NCBI RefSeq assembly: GCF_020736705.1
Contig: NZ_CP085990.1
Span: 124,001 to 188,000, forward strand
Direction of reading: 5' to 3'
Source of the DNA: Psychrobacter sanguinis
Lineage (GTDB): Bacteria > Pseudomonadota > Gammaproteobacteria > Pseudomonadales > Moraxellaceae
DNA length: 64,000 bases
The notes beneath the pieces are model-generated. The model made no database searches. It saw only the letters and a list, made by a program, of their open reading frames with translations, and had not been told where the DNA came from. A program made the translations under genes and the position numbers. This document shows positions 1 through 12,491 of the stretch, one piece after another (position 1 is the first letter of the stretch; each line of letters opens with the position of its first letter).

Positions 1-116
1 ATGAATATATACTTAACCAACACTAGTCACTGTTAACTTTAGTTTAATTGTGTAAAGAGTTCAATGCCTATTAAAATAACTGTTAAGTGGGTGTTAAATG
101 ACCTAAAAAATAGCCA

Positions 117-140
117 TAAAAAAGGGGCTTAAGCCCCTTA
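117..140 (-). terminator. Rho-independent terminator of ftsK
   Basis: The arms AAGGGGCTT and AAGCCCCTT form a perfect hairpin. Read on the minus strand it is followed by a T-run, about 30 bases past the ftsK stop codon. Confidence 0.85.
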
Positions 141-170
141 GTTAATACCTACGTTACTCATTTGAAATCA

Positions 171-3100
171 TTACATCAGTAGTTCACGCTTGCCACTTTT
201 ACCCATGGAGCTGACCAGTCCTGCCTCTTCCATAGAATCAACAATACGCGCAGCTCGGTTGTAACCAATACTAAATTTACGTTGGATACTAGACGCAGAG
301 ACTTTACGTGTTTCTAAAACGAAAGCCACCGCCTCATCATAAAGAGCATCGTCCTCTCCTGAGGTATTACCTGCCCCACTACTGCTCGGACTGGTTAGAT
401 CGAAGTTATTGGCCATATTATCAATGTAATCAGGGGCACCGCGCTCACGCCAAGCATCACACACTCGGTTGACCTCTTCATCACTGACATACGCACCATG
501 CACACGATCAGGCTCAATTTGACCTGGGCCTAAGAACAGCATATCACCGTTACCCAGCATGTCCTCTGCCCCGCCAGCATCCAAGATAGTGCGAGAGTCT
601 ACTTTAGAGTTAACCCGTAATGCCGCACGTACTGGAATGTTGGCTTTAATTAGACCGGTAATAACATCGACAGACGGACGCTGCGTCGCTAACATTAAGT
701 GAATACCAGCCGCACGAGACTTCTGTGCCAAGCGGGTAATCAGCTCTTCTGCTTGTTTACCGACTTGCATAATCATGTCTGCGAACTCATCAGCGACAAT
801 GACAATCATTGGTAGGGTCTTAAGCTTAGGCGCTTTATCGATACTGACGCTGTCATTAGGACGCCATAATGGATCAATCATCGGTCTGCCTGCTTTTTCA
901 GCGGCGATTACCTTTTTGTTAAATTCACTTAACTTACGTACTTTAAGTAAGCTCATTAACTGATAACGGCGCTCCATTTCTGCCACACACCATGCCAAGC
1001 TACTGGCTGCTTCATTCATATCCGTCACCACGGGGGTTAACAGATGAGGAATGTCATTGTAGTTGGCTAATTCTAGCTGTTTGGGATCAATCAAGATTAA
1101 TCTTAATTGTGAAGGCGTGTATTTAAGCAGCATAGATAACAGCATGGCGTTGACCAATACAGACTTACCCGAGCCGGTGGTACCCGCTACTAACATATGA
1201 GGGGCACGTGCTAGGTCAGTAATGACAGGCTTACCACCGATGTCTTTACCCATAGCCATACTAATCTGAGCTTTGGGATTTTTATAATCTTCGGTTTGCA
1301 GCAGTTCAACCAAACGCACCATTTCGCGTTTTTTATTGGGCACTTCAATACCGATATAAGGCTTACCGGGGATGACCTCTACCACACGCAATGACGCCAT
1401 AGATAAAGAACGCGCCAAATCTCGTGAAATACCGGTCACTTTACTGGCTTTTACCCCAGGTGCTAAATCCACTTCAAAGCGCGTGACTACAGGCCCAGGA
1501 ATGGCGTTAACCACTTCGGCTTTTACATTAAATTCTTGCAGTTTAATTTCTAATAACTCAGACAGCTGCTGTAGTTCAGCCTGATTATAGCTTGGCGTAC
1601 GATCGGGGTCTGGCTTATCCAAAATGGACAGCTCAGGAATAGGTGATAAACCTTCACGATACTTAGCCGTTTGCATGGCACGACTACTAGACGCAAAAGC
1701 CGCATCATCATGAATTTCAGGAAGACTTATATCATCATCTTCTTCATCGTCTATATCAGGCACCATGTCTTCAATATGGTTACTTGCATCACCATCAGGC
1801 GTTGCAAATCGAATAGTCGGGGCGACTCTAGTTTCTGTATTCTGTGCCTCACTCGGCTCATGAGGTTTCTTTGGGTTCGAAGGTGGGGTATTGGTCGGTG
1901 TTAGATCCAACACCTCATCAACTTCGATATCAGACTCAACGTCAGTCGCCTCTTGTTCTGTCTCACGGTCTTCGAGTTCACTATCGACTAGTTCAATCTC
2001 TTCTACTTTATTGTCTTCTAACGCAACGTCAGGTTGCTCATTATTGTCATAAGCATCCTCATCAACAGGCTCATTATTTTGTTGTGCAGCACTGGTTGGC
2101 TCTATTTTAGGTTTATCTGCTAATGTTTCAGGTTCAACTGTGTCTATAGCTACAGAAGTTTTAGCGATAGAAGGGAAAGTCTCTGTCTCTGGCTCTAATG
2201 TTTCTAAATCGTCTGCCGCTTCATGCACTGTACTGACTGAGTCAAGGGTCTCTTCGGTAGCTTCCACGTCGCTGGCTTTATTGTCTACGTTATTAGAGGT
2301 AGCGGTTACACTAGAAGTCACAGCAACGGCAACCGGTAAAGCTTGTTCATCTAGCAACTCATTAATAGCATTTTGGTCATTCCAAGCAAAACTTGGTTCC
2401 TGCTTTTTTAGAACAGGGTTTGCTTTTATAGGCTGCTGATCGGCTTTGTTTTGTTTTTCAGAATTGCTACGCGCTTCTTCTGCCTCTTGTTCACGCAGCG
2501 CCAAGATACTTTCAGTAAGGCCTGAGTTTACTAGGAATTCATCTAATACATTAGTTAATGCTGGGTCAGACTTTCTACTGTAGGCTGAGTGGCTATTGGC
2601 TAGCAAATCAGCCTCTTCATCATCCGCTGTTTCAGGCAGTTTTAATTTTAACTGTTCAAATAAAGGAGACTCAGTATCTGTTGGATGTACTTGATCAGAG
2701 GTTTCATCAGTGGTTAATGCGTTATCCTCTGCTAATTCAGACGCTTCATTGGCCGCTGCTGCATCGCGTTGTATGCCACTGCCTAACCACGATAAGCTGA
2801 AGACTTCTTTGAACACCCGCTTCCAATGAATATCAAAAGCAAATGTCGCCGTAATCAAGCTAAATACTAGTAAGAATAAAGCCGCCCCATAAATGGTCAA
2901 TAGCCCAGACAAAGGCGTGGCGACTTCTACCCCTAAAATACCACCAAAACGGGCACCATTATCAGAGATCAAACCCGACACTTGCGGTGTGACTGCTAAA
3001 AGACCACAGCTAGCCAGTAGCAAAAACACATAGGCAATGGCTCTTAAAGGACCAGAAGCTTGATCACGATGCCACCACATACAAACCGCTTCATAAACCA

Positions 3101-3338
3101 AAAAGGCCATTAACCACCAGGCTGGCCAGCCTAGAAAAGTATATAAAAGGTCTGATAGCCATGCGCCCACTGCGCCGCCCATATTACTAATCTGACCCAT
3201 ATCACTGCTGATACGCGACCAACTTGGATCATTGGGGGTATAAGTAACCAAGATAACGAACAAGAATGCGGACAGCAGGACGGCAAGTAAAGTAAAAACA
3301 ATTTTTTTAAGCGTATGAATGAAAGGTGCCGTTATCAT
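171..3338 (-). CDS. ftsK: DNA translocase FtsK
   Basis: Septum-anchored dsDNA pump that moves the chromosome termini toward dif for XerCD resolution during division. The N-terminus (about residues 1-170) has four hydrophobic segments. A long acidic, Glu/Asp/Thr-rich linker covers about 190-560. The RecA-like motor follows, with Walker A GTTGSGKS near residue 717 and a Walker B region IVIVADEFADM near 842. The last 65 residues form the winged-helix gamma domain that reads KOPS. The frame is open to 3425 (1084 aa), but no Shine-Dalgarno precedes that start. The ATG at 3338 has GGGAAAA just upstream and gives a typical N-terminus (MITAPFIHTL, 1055 aa), so I prefer it. It is divergent from trxB and has its own terminator. 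Confidence 0.96.
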   Translation of the reverse strand: MITAPFIHTLKKIVFTLLAVLLSAFLFVILVTYTPNDPSWSRISSDMGQISNMGGAVGAWLSDLLYTFLGWPAWWLMAFLVYEAVCMWWHRDQASGPLRAIAYVFLLLASCGLLAVTPQVSGLISDNGARFGGILGVEVATPLSGLLTIYGAALFLLVFSLITATFAFDIHWKRVFKEVFSLSWLGSGIQRDAAAANEASELAEDNALTTDETSDQVHPTDTESPLFEQLKLKLPETADDEEADLLANSHSAYSRKSDPALTNVLDEFLVNSGLTESILALREQEAEEARSNSEKQNKADQQPIKANPVLKKQEPSFAWNDQNAINELLDEQALPVAVAVTSSVTATSNNVDNKASDVEATEETLDSVSTVHEAADDLETLEPETETFPSIAKTSVAIDTVEPETLADKPKIEPTSAAQQNNEPVDEDAYDNNEQPDVALEDNKVEEIELVDSELEDRETEQEATDVESDIEVDEVLDLTPTNTPPSNPKKPHEPSEAQNTETRVAPTIRFATPDGDASNHIEDMVPDIDDEEDDDISLPEIHDDAAFASSSRAMQTAKYREGLSPIPELSILDKPDPDRTPSYNQAELQQLSELLEIKLQEFNVKAEVVNAIPGPVVTRFEVDLAPGVKASKVTGISRDLARSLSMASLRVVEVIPGKPYIGIEVPNKKREMVRLVELLQTEDYKNPKAQISMAMGKDIGGKPVITDLARAPHMLVAGTTGSGKSVLVNAMLLSMLLKYTPSQLRLILIDPKQLELANYNDIPHLLTPVVTDMNEAASSLAWCVAEMERRYQLMSLLKVRKLSEFNKKVIAAEKAGRPMIDPLWRPNDSVSIDKAPKLKTLPMIVIVADEFADMIMQVGKQAEELITRLAQKSRAAGIHLMLATQRPSVDVITGLIKANIPVRAALRVNSKVDSRTILDAGGAEDMLGNGDMLFLGPGQIEPDRVHGAYVSDEEVNRVCDAWRERGAPDYIDNMANNFDLTSPSSSGAGNTSGEDDALYDEAVAFVLETRKVSASSIQRKFSIGYNRAARIVDSMEEAGLVSSMGKSGKRELLM

Positions 3339-4831
<1,493 letters not shown>

Positions 4832-4855
4832 ATCTATTAAGTTCGTTAAGCGCTT

Positions 4856-4887
4856 GCTACTTATAAATCTAGCTACTTATAAGTTTG
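4856..4887 (+). repeat. 16-bp tandem repeat, two units, after trxB
   Basis: Two adjacent units, GCTACTTATAAATCTA and GCTACTTATAAGTTTG, match at 13 of 16 positions. They lie 25 bp past the trxB stop codon and before its terminator, and are one of several such 3'-flanking repeats in this window. Confidence 0.7.
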
Positions 4888-4910
4888 GATGCTGAGCTTA
4901 ATCATAAGAG

Positions 4911-4943
4911 GTGCCAATCAAAAACTGATTGGCACTTTTTTTT
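4911..4943 (+). terminator. Rho-independent terminator of trxB
   Basis: GTGCCAATCA and TGATTGGCAC pair around a short A-rich loop, followed by eight T residues. About 80 bp past trxB. Confidence 0.92.
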
Positions 4944-5136
4944 ATGACGGGCTATTTATGAAATAATAAAGGTGAATTGTTGTCAATGCTTAAGCAATTG
5001 ATATACTAACTCTTTGTTTATTTTAATCTAGCACTTAGTTTAACGTCGTACTTAACGCTGTTTTCTAATGCTAACTGCTGACTTATCATGTTATCTTACG
5101 TGGCTTTATTTACTTTATTAATAAGAGATAAACTTT

Positions 5137-5961
5137 GTGACCTCAGACAATCAAAGCAACTCAGACACTCCCTCACAAAGTAGGCAAACCGCACAAGCGT
5201 CCTCTCCCCTATTTGACTGCCCCTACTTATTTCCTGAACCCAGTGTGGCAGATCCTGATGGTTTAGGACTGGTGGCTATCGGTGGAGATTTGTCCCCCGA
5301 AACCTTGTTAGCAGCTTATTCTCAAGGCCTATTTCCTTGGTTTAATGAAGATGAGCCTATTGCATGGTGGTCTCCTGAGCCCCGCTGTATCTTAGACCCT
5401 AGCTCCTACGCTGCTAGTAAATCACTCACACGACTCGCCAAGTCTAGTACGTGGCACTGGAGCATTAATAGCGCTTTTGAGGAGGTTATTCACGCTTGTA
5501 GCTTACCGCGTAGCTATGCCAAAGACACTTGGATTCACGAGGAGATGATAGAGGCTTATACCGAGCTTCATGAGCTTGGCTACGCCCATAGCTTTGAAGT
5601 ATGGGAGGACGATGTCTTGATTGGGGGCCTATATGGCTTAAAAATAGGACAAATTTATTTTGGCGAATCCATGTTTCATCGTAAGAGCAATGCCTCAAAA
5701 GTGGCTTTCTGGGCTCTCAATAACTTTTGTCAATTTAGCAACGTTAAGCTTATAGACTGCCAGTTACCCAATCCCCATCTGCAGAGTTTAGGCGCCGGTA
5801 TCATGCCACGCGAACCATTTTTGCAAACTTTATCTAAGCTGGTAGTACAAAGCAGTTCCAGTTGGCACGCTCAGGCTCACACTCGCTTTTTGGTGAATCA
5901 ACTGCCCCATACCACTATGCCTATCCCCTCTACCTCACTGACCCAAGACCGCAAGGATTAA
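5137..5961 (+). CDS. aat: Leucyl/phenylalanyl-tRNA--protein transferase
   Basis: Adds Leu or Phe from charged tRNA to proteins with N-terminal Lys or Arg, marking them for ClpS/ClpAP degradation (bacterial N-end rule). The sequence shows the family hallmarks GLFPWF, AWWSPEPRCIL and FGESMFH. At 274 aa it exceeds the E. coli enzyme (about 234 aa) because of a Ser/Gln-rich N-terminal extension of roughly 25 residues and a short C-terminal tail. The start is GTG, with a modest AAGAGA ribosome binding site upstream. Only 5 bp separate it from bpt, so the two are almost certainly one operon. Confidence 0.95.
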   Translation: MTSDNQSNSDTPSQSRQTAQASSPLFDCPYLFPEPSVADPDGLGLVAIGGDLSPETLLAAYSQGLFPWFNEDEPIAWWSPEPRCILDPSSYAASKSLTRLAKSSTWHWSINSAFEEVIHACSLPRSYAKDTWIHEEMIEAYTELHELGYAHSFEVWEDDVLIGGLYGLKIGQIYFGESMFHRKSNASKVAFWALNNFCQFSNVKLIDCQLPNPHLQSLGAGIMPREPFLQTLSKLVVQSSSSWHAQAHTRFLVNQLPHTTMPIPSTSLTQDRKD

Positions 5962-5966
5962 GTTAG

Positions 5967-6788
5967 ATGCATCTTTATGCAGACAATATGGTACACCTCG
6001 ATAATTTTGAAGTTGAAAATAGCTTTAATCTCTCTCCTCCCAGTCTATGTAGCTATATCCCAGAACAGGTATCGCAGCTGACCTTTATGCTGTTAGACAC
6101 CAACCAAAGTATTGATACTGAGCTATATACTCAGCTATGTGCCCAAGGCTTCAGACGTAGTGGTACGGCTTTCTATCGACCCAATTGCTCACATTGTTTA
6201 CAGTGCATCTCGAGTCGTGTGGTGGTAAATAAGTTTGTGCCCTCAAGACGCTATCGCAAAGTAGTTAATCGTAATAGCGGGGTGACGACCAAATTTATAG
6301 CAGCATCTGAGGCCGGCCAAGAGCATTATGCTTTGTATCAAAAGTACATCTCTGCACGACATGCTGAAGGCGATATGTATCCCCCTAGTCTGCATACTTT
6401 CGAGCAATTTTTAGTGGACAGTCCAGCAGATACGATGTTTATGGAAGTGAGAGAAGCCAATAATAAGCTGATTGCGGTGGCAGTGACTGATAAGCTAAGC
6501 GATGGCTTATCAAGCATTTATACCTTTTTCGACCCAGACCCAAGCTATAATTCACGCAGCTTAGGTGTTTTTTGTATATTAAGCCAAATTGAAACTGCCA
6601 AACAGTTGGGATTAGAGTATGCCTACTTAGGCTTCTGGATTCCTACGGTGAAAAAGATGAGTTATAAGACCGACTACACTCCGATTGAGTTATTAATCAA
6701 TAATCGCTGGACCTACTTTGAGCAGACGCCAGACAGCGACGAGGTATTGAGACTACTACAGACCTCCACTGTACAGTTTATCTTGTAG
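5967..6788 (+). CDS. bpt: Aspartate/glutamate leucyltransferase (Bpt/Ate family)
   Basis: Bacterial homologue of eukaryotic arginyl-tRNA--protein transferase. It transfers an aminoacyl group, usually Leu in bacteria, to N-terminal Asp or Glu and so feeds the N-end rule with Aat. The CSHCLQCISSRV cysteine cluster lies near residues 73-84. The C-terminal GNAT-like half contains YTFFDPD, SLGVFCILSQIE and YLGFWIPTVKKMSYK. The length of 273 aa is typical. AAGGA lies 9 bases before the ATG. It follows aat after 5 bp. Confidence 0.93.
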   Translation: MHLYADNMVHLDNFEVENSFNLSPPSLCSYIPEQVSQLTFMLLDTNQSIDTELYTQLCAQGFRRSGTAFYRPNCSHCLQCISSRVVVNKFVPSRRYRKVVNRNSGVTTKFIAASEAGQEHYALYQKYISARHAEGDMYPPSLHTFEQFLVDSPADTMFMEVREANNKLIAVAVTDKLSDGLSSIYTFFDPDPSYNSRSLGVFCILSQIETAKQLGLEYAYLGFWIPTVKKMSYKTDYTPIELLINNRWTYFEQTPDSDEVLRLLQTSTVQFIL

Positions 6789-6831
6789 CTTTTTCATAGA
6801 CAGGGACATCAGTGTAGATAAAAACACAATC

Positions 6832-7350
6832 TTAGGCCTGCCTTTCATACTGCATGATTAACGCATCACATCGTCGTTCTATGCTGCTGTCTTCAGCAGG
6901 GATGGCGTAATACCCTTTACGGGTATGAATGACCTCAAAGCCCATTTTCCGATACAACGCAATCGCTTTGGTGTTATCTGCTCTAACTTCTAATAAAATT
7001 CTATCTAATTGCTTATGTGGCATATCCTGAATTAATGCCTGTAGCAAACTGGCAGCCAAGCCTCGACGCTGAAAGTCAGGATGCGTACCAATGCGTAATA
7101 CTTCAGCCACTTCAAATACAGTGCTTATAAGACAATAAGCGACCAGTTGCTTATCTTGTTGCTGGGGTTGGTCTGCCTGTACTATCCCCCAACACTGATT
7201 AATATCTTGCTGTAAAAGAGCGTCAATCTGCTGTTGGTTCCAACTATCTAACTGCACCTTTCGCTCAATATCAGCCACTTGTTGAAGCAAATGAGGGTCA
7301 GCGTTTGTGATAGATATGGGACATAGATTGGTAAGATGAGAATGGGGCAT
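6832..7350 (-). CDS. rimI: Ribosomal protein S18-alanine N-acetyltransferase
   Basis: GNAT-fold acetyltransferase, 172 aa. The acetyl-CoA binding signature QRRGLAASLL is clear, followed by the RimI-type LEVRADNTKAIALYRKMGFE and an RKGYY motif. In E. coli the enzyme acetylates the N-terminal Ala of ribosomal protein S18. It is convergent with bpt and close behind it. The family is certain; the RimI assignment rests on the LEVR..N..AI.LY motif and the size. An unspecified GNAT is the alternative. Confidence 0.87.
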   Translation of the reverse strand: MPHSHLTNLCPISITNADPHLLQQVADIERKVQLDSWNQQQIDALLQQDINQCWGIVQADQPQQQDKQLVAYCLISTVFEVAEVLRIGTHPDFQRRGLAASLLQALIQDMPHKQLDRILLEVRADNTKAIALYRKMGFEVIHTRKGYYAIPAEDSSIERRCDALIMQYERQA

Positions 7351-7414
7351 GGGCGAAACTCAAATAAAAACTGTCATCACAGTATATAAAATTAAATAAC
7401 TAAAAAAAGTATTA

Positions 7415-7447
7415 AAAAAGCCCTCAATAAAATATTGAGGGCTTTTG
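7415..7447 (-). terminator. Rho-independent terminator of etfA
   Basis: AAGCCCTCAAT and ATTGAGGGCTT form a hairpin with a T-run on the minus strand, about 95 bp past the etfA stop codon. Confidence 0.88.
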
Positions 7448-7452
7448 ATTGC

Positions 7453-7500
7453 TCAAAAAGCAATTTACTAAAAAGTAGTTTGCTTAAAAAGCAGCTTGCT
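7453..7500 (-). repeat. 16-bp degenerate tandem repeat, three units, after etfA
   Basis: Units begin at 7453, 7469 and 7485. The last two, TAAAAAGTAGTTTGCT and TAAAAAGCAGCTTGCT, differ at two positions. A similar sequence ending ACAGCTTGCT covers the etfA stop codon at 7540, so these units resemble the gene's own 3' end. Confidence 0.65.
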
Positions 7501-7539
7501 AGAAACTAATTTAGTAAAAGTTAACTGGCAAGACAAAAA

Positions 7540-8472
7540 TTACAGCTTGCTGGTTAACTCAGGAAGTACGGTAAATAAATCGCCTTCTAGGAAGTAGTCA
7601 GCAACGCTAGCAATTGGCGCTTCTGGATCGTTGTTGATAGCAACGATAACTTTAGAATCTTTCATACCTGCTAAATGCTGAATAGCACCTGAGATACCGG
7701 CAGCGATATATAAGTTTGGTGCAACGATTTTACCTGTTTGACCTACTTGCATATCATTAGGTACATAACCGGCGTCAACAGCGGCACGTGATGCACCGAT
7801 TGCCGCGCCTAGTTTGTCTGCTAGTGGCTCGATATATTTTGTGAAGTTTTCACCATTGGCTAAAGCACGACCACCTGAAACTACGATTTCAGCAGAAGTT
7901 AGCTCTGGACGATCAGACTTCGCTAATTCTTCGCTAACAAAGCTTGATTTAGCAGCATCTTGTGAGTTGTCTAACTCTTGGATTTCAGCAGAACCGCCTT
8001 CAGCAGCCGCCGCATCAAATGCAGTAGTACGAACTGTAACTAGTACTTTATCTTCAGAAGTTTTAACGGTCGCTAAAGCGTTACCTGCATAGATAGGACG
8101 CTCGAAAGTATTGGCGTCGATTACCTGCATAATATCAGTAATCATGCTAACGTCTAAAAGAGCTGCCACACGTGGCATGAAGTTTTTACCGTTAGTCGTC
8201 GCTGGTGCAACGATATGGCTGTAATCGCCAGCAAGATCTTTAACTAATAAAGAAACATTTTCAGCCAATTGATATTCATAAGCTGGGCTATCGACACAAA
8301 TTACTTTGCTTACGCCTGCTACTTTAGCCGCTTGTTCAGCCACTGGCTTACAACCAGAACCTGCAACCAATACATGGATGTCACTGCCCATTTGAGAAGC
8401 AGCAGTTACTGTGCTTAGCGTTGCTTTTTTTAGCTCGGCGTTATCATGTTCTGCATATACTAAAATTGCCAT
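7540..8472 (-). CDS. etfA: Electron transfer flavoprotein subunit alpha
   Basis: FAD-carrying subunit of the ETF heterodimer, which accepts electrons from acyl-CoA and related dehydrogenases and passes them to ETF-ubiquinone oxidoreductase. The C-terminal FAD domain contains VSGGRAL, GQTGKIVAPNLYIAAGISG and INNDPEAPI. The length of 310 aa is normal. It lies 177 bp downstream of etfB on the same strand, the usual etfB-etfA order, and ends at the hairpin near 7430. Confidence 0.97.
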   Translation of the reverse strand: MAILVYAEHDNAELKKATLSTVTAASQMGSDIHVLVAGSGCKPVAEQAAKVAGVSKVICVDSPAYEYQLAENVSLLVKDLAGDYSHIVAPATTNGKNFMPRVAALLDVSMITDIMQVIDANTFERPIYAGNALATVKTSEDKVLVTVRTTAFDAAAAEGGSAEIQELDNSQDAAKSSFVSEELAKSDRPELTSAEIVVSGGRALANGENFTKYIEPLADKLGAAIGASRAAVDAGYVPNDMQVGQTGKIVAPNLYIAAGISGAIQHLAGMKDSKVIVAINNDPEAPIASVADYFLEGDLFTVLPELTSKL

Positions 8473-8649
8473 GAGATTATTATCCTTTCAAATAATTATA
8501 AAAAATTGTGATTTGGTAACTCTTAATTACCGCCTGTCAGCTTCAAAATATTTCGGCTTTAAAATAGGTTAACTTCAAAACCTCTAGAAATAATGACAGG
8601 CCGATAACGTAACGAAACTAATCAAATTTATAAGAAGTCAGTTCAACAA

Positions 8650-9399
8650 TTAAATAACTTTGGCTTCATTTCTTAGTTTGTCAATTAGCTCATCCACTGA
8701 ACTAACTTTAATACCTGCAGAACGCTCAGGTGGTGGAGTTACTTTCACAACTTCTTGCTTAGAAGCCATGTCTACACCGAAATCTGCTGGTGTTTTCTCA
8801 TCAAGCGGCTTCTTCTTAGCTTTCATGATGTTTGGAAGTTTTGCGTAACGTGGTTCGTTTAGACGTAAATCAGTAGTGATTACTGCAGGTAATGGTAACG
8901 CTACTGTCTGTAAGCCGCCGTCGATTTCACGCGTTACATTTACTTTATCGCCTTCAACTTTAACTTCTGATGCGAAAGTACCTTGACCGATACCCATTAA
9001 TGCAGCAAGCATCTGGCCAGTCTGGTTGTTGTCGTCATCAATTGCTTGTTTACCAAGTAGGATAATGTCTGTGCCTTCTTGCTCAGCGATACCTTTAAGG
9101 ATTTTTGCAACTTGTAGAGGGTATGCTTTGTCATCAGTCTGAACCAAAATACCACGGTCAGCACCTAGCGCTAGAGCAGCACGAATTTGTTCTTGAGATT
9201 CTTTAGGGCCGATAGAAGCAACAATTACCTCATCAACCACGCCTGCTTCTTTCAGACGTACTGCTTCTTCAACAGCGATTTCACAAAATGGGTTGATAGA
9301 CATTTTTGTGTTACTAAGATCAACGCCAGAATTATCAGCTTTAACGCGAACTTTTACGTTATAGTCAATCACACGCTTAACAGCGACTAATGCTTTCAT
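8650..9399 (-). CDS. etfB: Electron transfer flavoprotein subunit beta
   Basis: AMP-binding subunit of ETF, partner of the downstream etfA product. It shows the N-terminal [19 protein letters not shown] and the ETF-beta signature [18 protein letters not shown]. The length of 249 aa matches the family. A CGAGGAACGT ribosome binding site precedes the ATG. The 177 bp gap to etfA holds no terminator, which supports co-transcription. Confidence 0.97.
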   Translation of the reverse strand: MKALVAVKRVIDYNVKVRVKADNSGVDLSNTKMSINPFCEIAVEEAVRLKEAGVVDEVIVASIGPKESQEQIRAALALGADRGILVQTDDKAYPLQVAKILKGIAEQEGTDIILLGKQAIDDDNNQTGQMLAALMGIGQGTFASEVKVEGDKVNVTREIDGGLQTVALPLPAVITTDLRLNEPRYAKLPNIMKAKKKPLDEKTPADFGVDMASKQEVVKVTPPPERSAGIKVSSVDELIDKLRNEAKVI

Positions 9400-9970
9400 A
9401 CGTTCCTCGTTTATTAATGTTATGAGTTATCAAAATTACGATTCTAAACAAAGTGCTCAGTATATCTTATCTTGCACTTCAAAATTAATTCTTATACATC
9501 TTAGCCAATATAGGGACCAATATATATAACAATTTGTTGGATTTAATTAACAGGATTTGTTCAGTCATCTGACTCGTTAATCAACCCAATAGTCTACTAA
9601 ACCGAAAATAGTTTTTACCAACCATTTTTTAGGCTTTGGTGCAGTATAAATAAACATTTATTATCAGACGACATTATATTGCGTGACCAACCCATGAAGG
9701 TCAAGCCATGGACGTGAATAAAGGGTCATAAATTTATTCATTATTTATGATTTTTGCCCTAGAAATTTTGAATATCTTCCCTAGCGACCTTTAATTTTTA
9801 CATTTATAACTGCTTTTTTAGATTTGAACACGTTTTGTCGTTTATTAACGTTGCTTTAGTTAACCTTGCCGAACTAGATACCCTAAAATTATTTCAGTGT
9901 TACTATAAGTTGTGTATCAGTTATACAGCTTCTAAAACTTAAATATAGCGGCTAGCTCTAATTTCGGACC
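9400..9970. other. Intergenic region upstream of etfB
   Basis: An AT-rich region with no supported gene on either strand. It must contain the etfB promoter, though I could not choose a good -35/-10 pair. It includes an 8-bp inverted repeat (9726-9733 with 9743-9750), which is too AT-rich to weigh much. Confidence 0.4.
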
Positions 9971-10001
9971 AAAAAAAAGACAACCAAGTGGTTGTCTTTT
10001 T
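9971..10001 (-). terminator. Rho-independent terminator of the cold-shock gene
   Basis: AAAGACAACCA and TGGTTGTCTTT form a near-perfect stem with eight T residues on the minus strand, about 60 bp past the csp stop codon. Confidence 0.92.
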
Positions 10002-10060
10002 ATAGCATCATCATCTTTATAGATAATTTATGCTTTTTGTAGGACAAAGCCTACAATAAA

Positions 10061-10276
10061 TTATTCAGCTGATTCGATTTGTTCAGCTTGTGGACCTTTT
10101 TGGCCTTGGCCTAATACGAAAGTAACTTTTTGACCTTCGGCTAGGGTTTTGAAACCGCTGCCTTGAATAGCACTGTAATGAGCAAATACGTCTTGACCGC
10201 CATCGTCTTGTGCGATGAAACCAAAACCTTTAGCTTCGTTGAACCACTTAACAGTACCTTGTACACGTTCTGACAT
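10061..10276 (-). CDS. Cold-shock protein, CspA family
   Basis: Single cold-shock domain of 71 aa that binds single-stranded RNA and DNA and melts RNA secondary structure. RNP1 (KGFGFI) and RNP2 (VFAHYSAI) are intact, and the protein begins with the typical [24 protein letters not shown] lies before the ATG. The 314 bp upstream hold no gene and could provide the long 5' leader usual for cold-induced csp genes. It is followed by a strong terminator. I cannot say which csp paralogue it is. Confidence 0.95.
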   Translation of the reverse strand: MSERVQGTVKWFNEAKGFGFIAQDDGGQDVFAHYSAIQGSGFKTLAEGQKVTFVLGQGQKGPQAEQIESAE

Positions 10277-10590
10277 AACTTTTCCTAATATAAAATTGAT
10301 TTAACTATAGTCATGATGCTTTTAACTGACCCGCTCTACTTGGTAGAGACTGTGTCGGTAGAAAACGTAAAGCGAGTAGTATTGATTAGAATGTTGACTA
10401 ATCTTCACTCTAATAAATAACCACTTTTCTTACATTTCTACATGTTAATGCAGTCATGTTTGAATTAGTAGCTGTGCTATTCATTCAAAAAGTAACTTAC
10501 TTACTACGGACTAGTATAACAGCTTTAAGCACGTTGTCCTAATAATATCTGTAGTTTTAGTTAGTTTGATGTAAAAAATGTAAATATTAT
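10277..10590 (-). promoter_or_regulatory. Probable long 5' leader and promoter of the cold-shock gene
   Basis: No gene is seen here. A TATACT hexamer on the minus strand (10513-10518) could be a -10 box, giving a leader of about 230 nt, but the matching -35 is poor. Long leaders are typical of csp genes, so the region is a reasonable place for temperature control. This is inference. Confidence 0.35.
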
Positions 10591-11010
10591 CTAACTAGTT
10601 TGCTTAGCAATGAATAAAACAAAAATACATAACGCAAAAAAAGTAGTCGCAAAAGCCTGACTAAAAGCAATATAAGGCTTAGGAATGACGAGTTCTTCTG
10701 GCTTCGACGGTAAGCCTGTTCGTCTTAATAGACGACTGCCATACACCCAGCCTGATACCGTATAAATCCAATATGCCACAGGCACTGCCATTTCGATAGA
10801 CTTAAAATCAAACCAGTACACTACAGCAATAGAAACAAATAGCCAAAAAGTATCAATTAAAGAGCTCACATGGAAAAATTTTGATTCCGGTAACTTGCCC
10901 CCAGTTTTTTTGAGCATCTGCCCTTCTGTCCATATTAAAAGTGCAACCACAGCGCTAAGAGCAATATAAATAGAGGGTGGATTAAGAGTTGTGAACCACT
11001 GGGTATCCAT
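10591..11010 (-). CDS. Small inner-membrane protein of unknown function
   Basis: 139 aa. I do not recognise the family. There are four likely membrane segments, at about residues 12-28, 48-66, 73-92 and 112-134. The loop between the third and fourth is basic and proline-rich (SRLLRRTGLPSKPEELVIPKP). No catalytic motif is visible. It stands alone between csp and ilvC, on their strand, with separating gaps on both sides. Confidence 0.7.
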   Translation of the reverse strand: MDTQWFTTLNPPSIYIALSAVVALLIWTEGQMLKKTGGKLPESKFFHVSSLIDTFWLFVSIAVVYWFDFKSIEMAVPVAYWIYTVSGWVYGSRLLRRTGLPSKPEELVIPKPYIAFSQAFATTFFALCIFVLFIAKQTS

Positions 11011-11150
11011 GTTTTCAAGTTATCCTATTAATTATCAAGCGATCAGTTATTCGATTATGTGTGAGTTATCGAGTAATTTATTTAGGGCAATATAAACTAT
11101 ATAGCGTTTTTTTTAAGCGCTTCAAGAGCGGCTGTTTATTCAAAGCTTAA

Positions 11151-11184
11151 AAAAGCCCATGTATCCGTAGACACATGAGCTTTT
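11151..11184 (-). terminator. Probable terminator downstream of ilvC
   Basis: On the minus strand an 8-bp stem (GCTCATGT with ACATGGGC, one G-T pair) is followed by a T-run. It lies about 125 bp past ilvC. Confidence 0.7.
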
Positions 11185-11310
11185 ATAGCGTTTGCAATTT
11201 TTGCAGCTTTTAAAATTGCCACTCTATTAAATCTGATTGCTCTCATTTAAATAATGATTAAATTTAAGTCCTAACTAGATTTAAACAGTGACTATATTTA
11301 ATAGCTTAAA

Positions 11311-12330
<1,020 letters not shown>

Positions 12331-12491
12331 TTAGTCCTTTTAAATACTTTCAAATAATGTTGAAAATAGGGGGTAGTGTTGAAGTTCAACTTTTTAATAT
12401 AACAACTTTCGGGTTTTATTTAAGCGCCTGCTAACAAACTCTTTCATTGGCAAACGCTTAAGGCATTACTATTACTACAAATCAGACTATT

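Noticed and set aside
9726-9750. 8-bp inverted repeat TCATAAAT/ATTTATGA upstream of etfB as an operator
   Set aside because: Almost pure A/T in an A/T-rich gap; such repeats arise often by chance.
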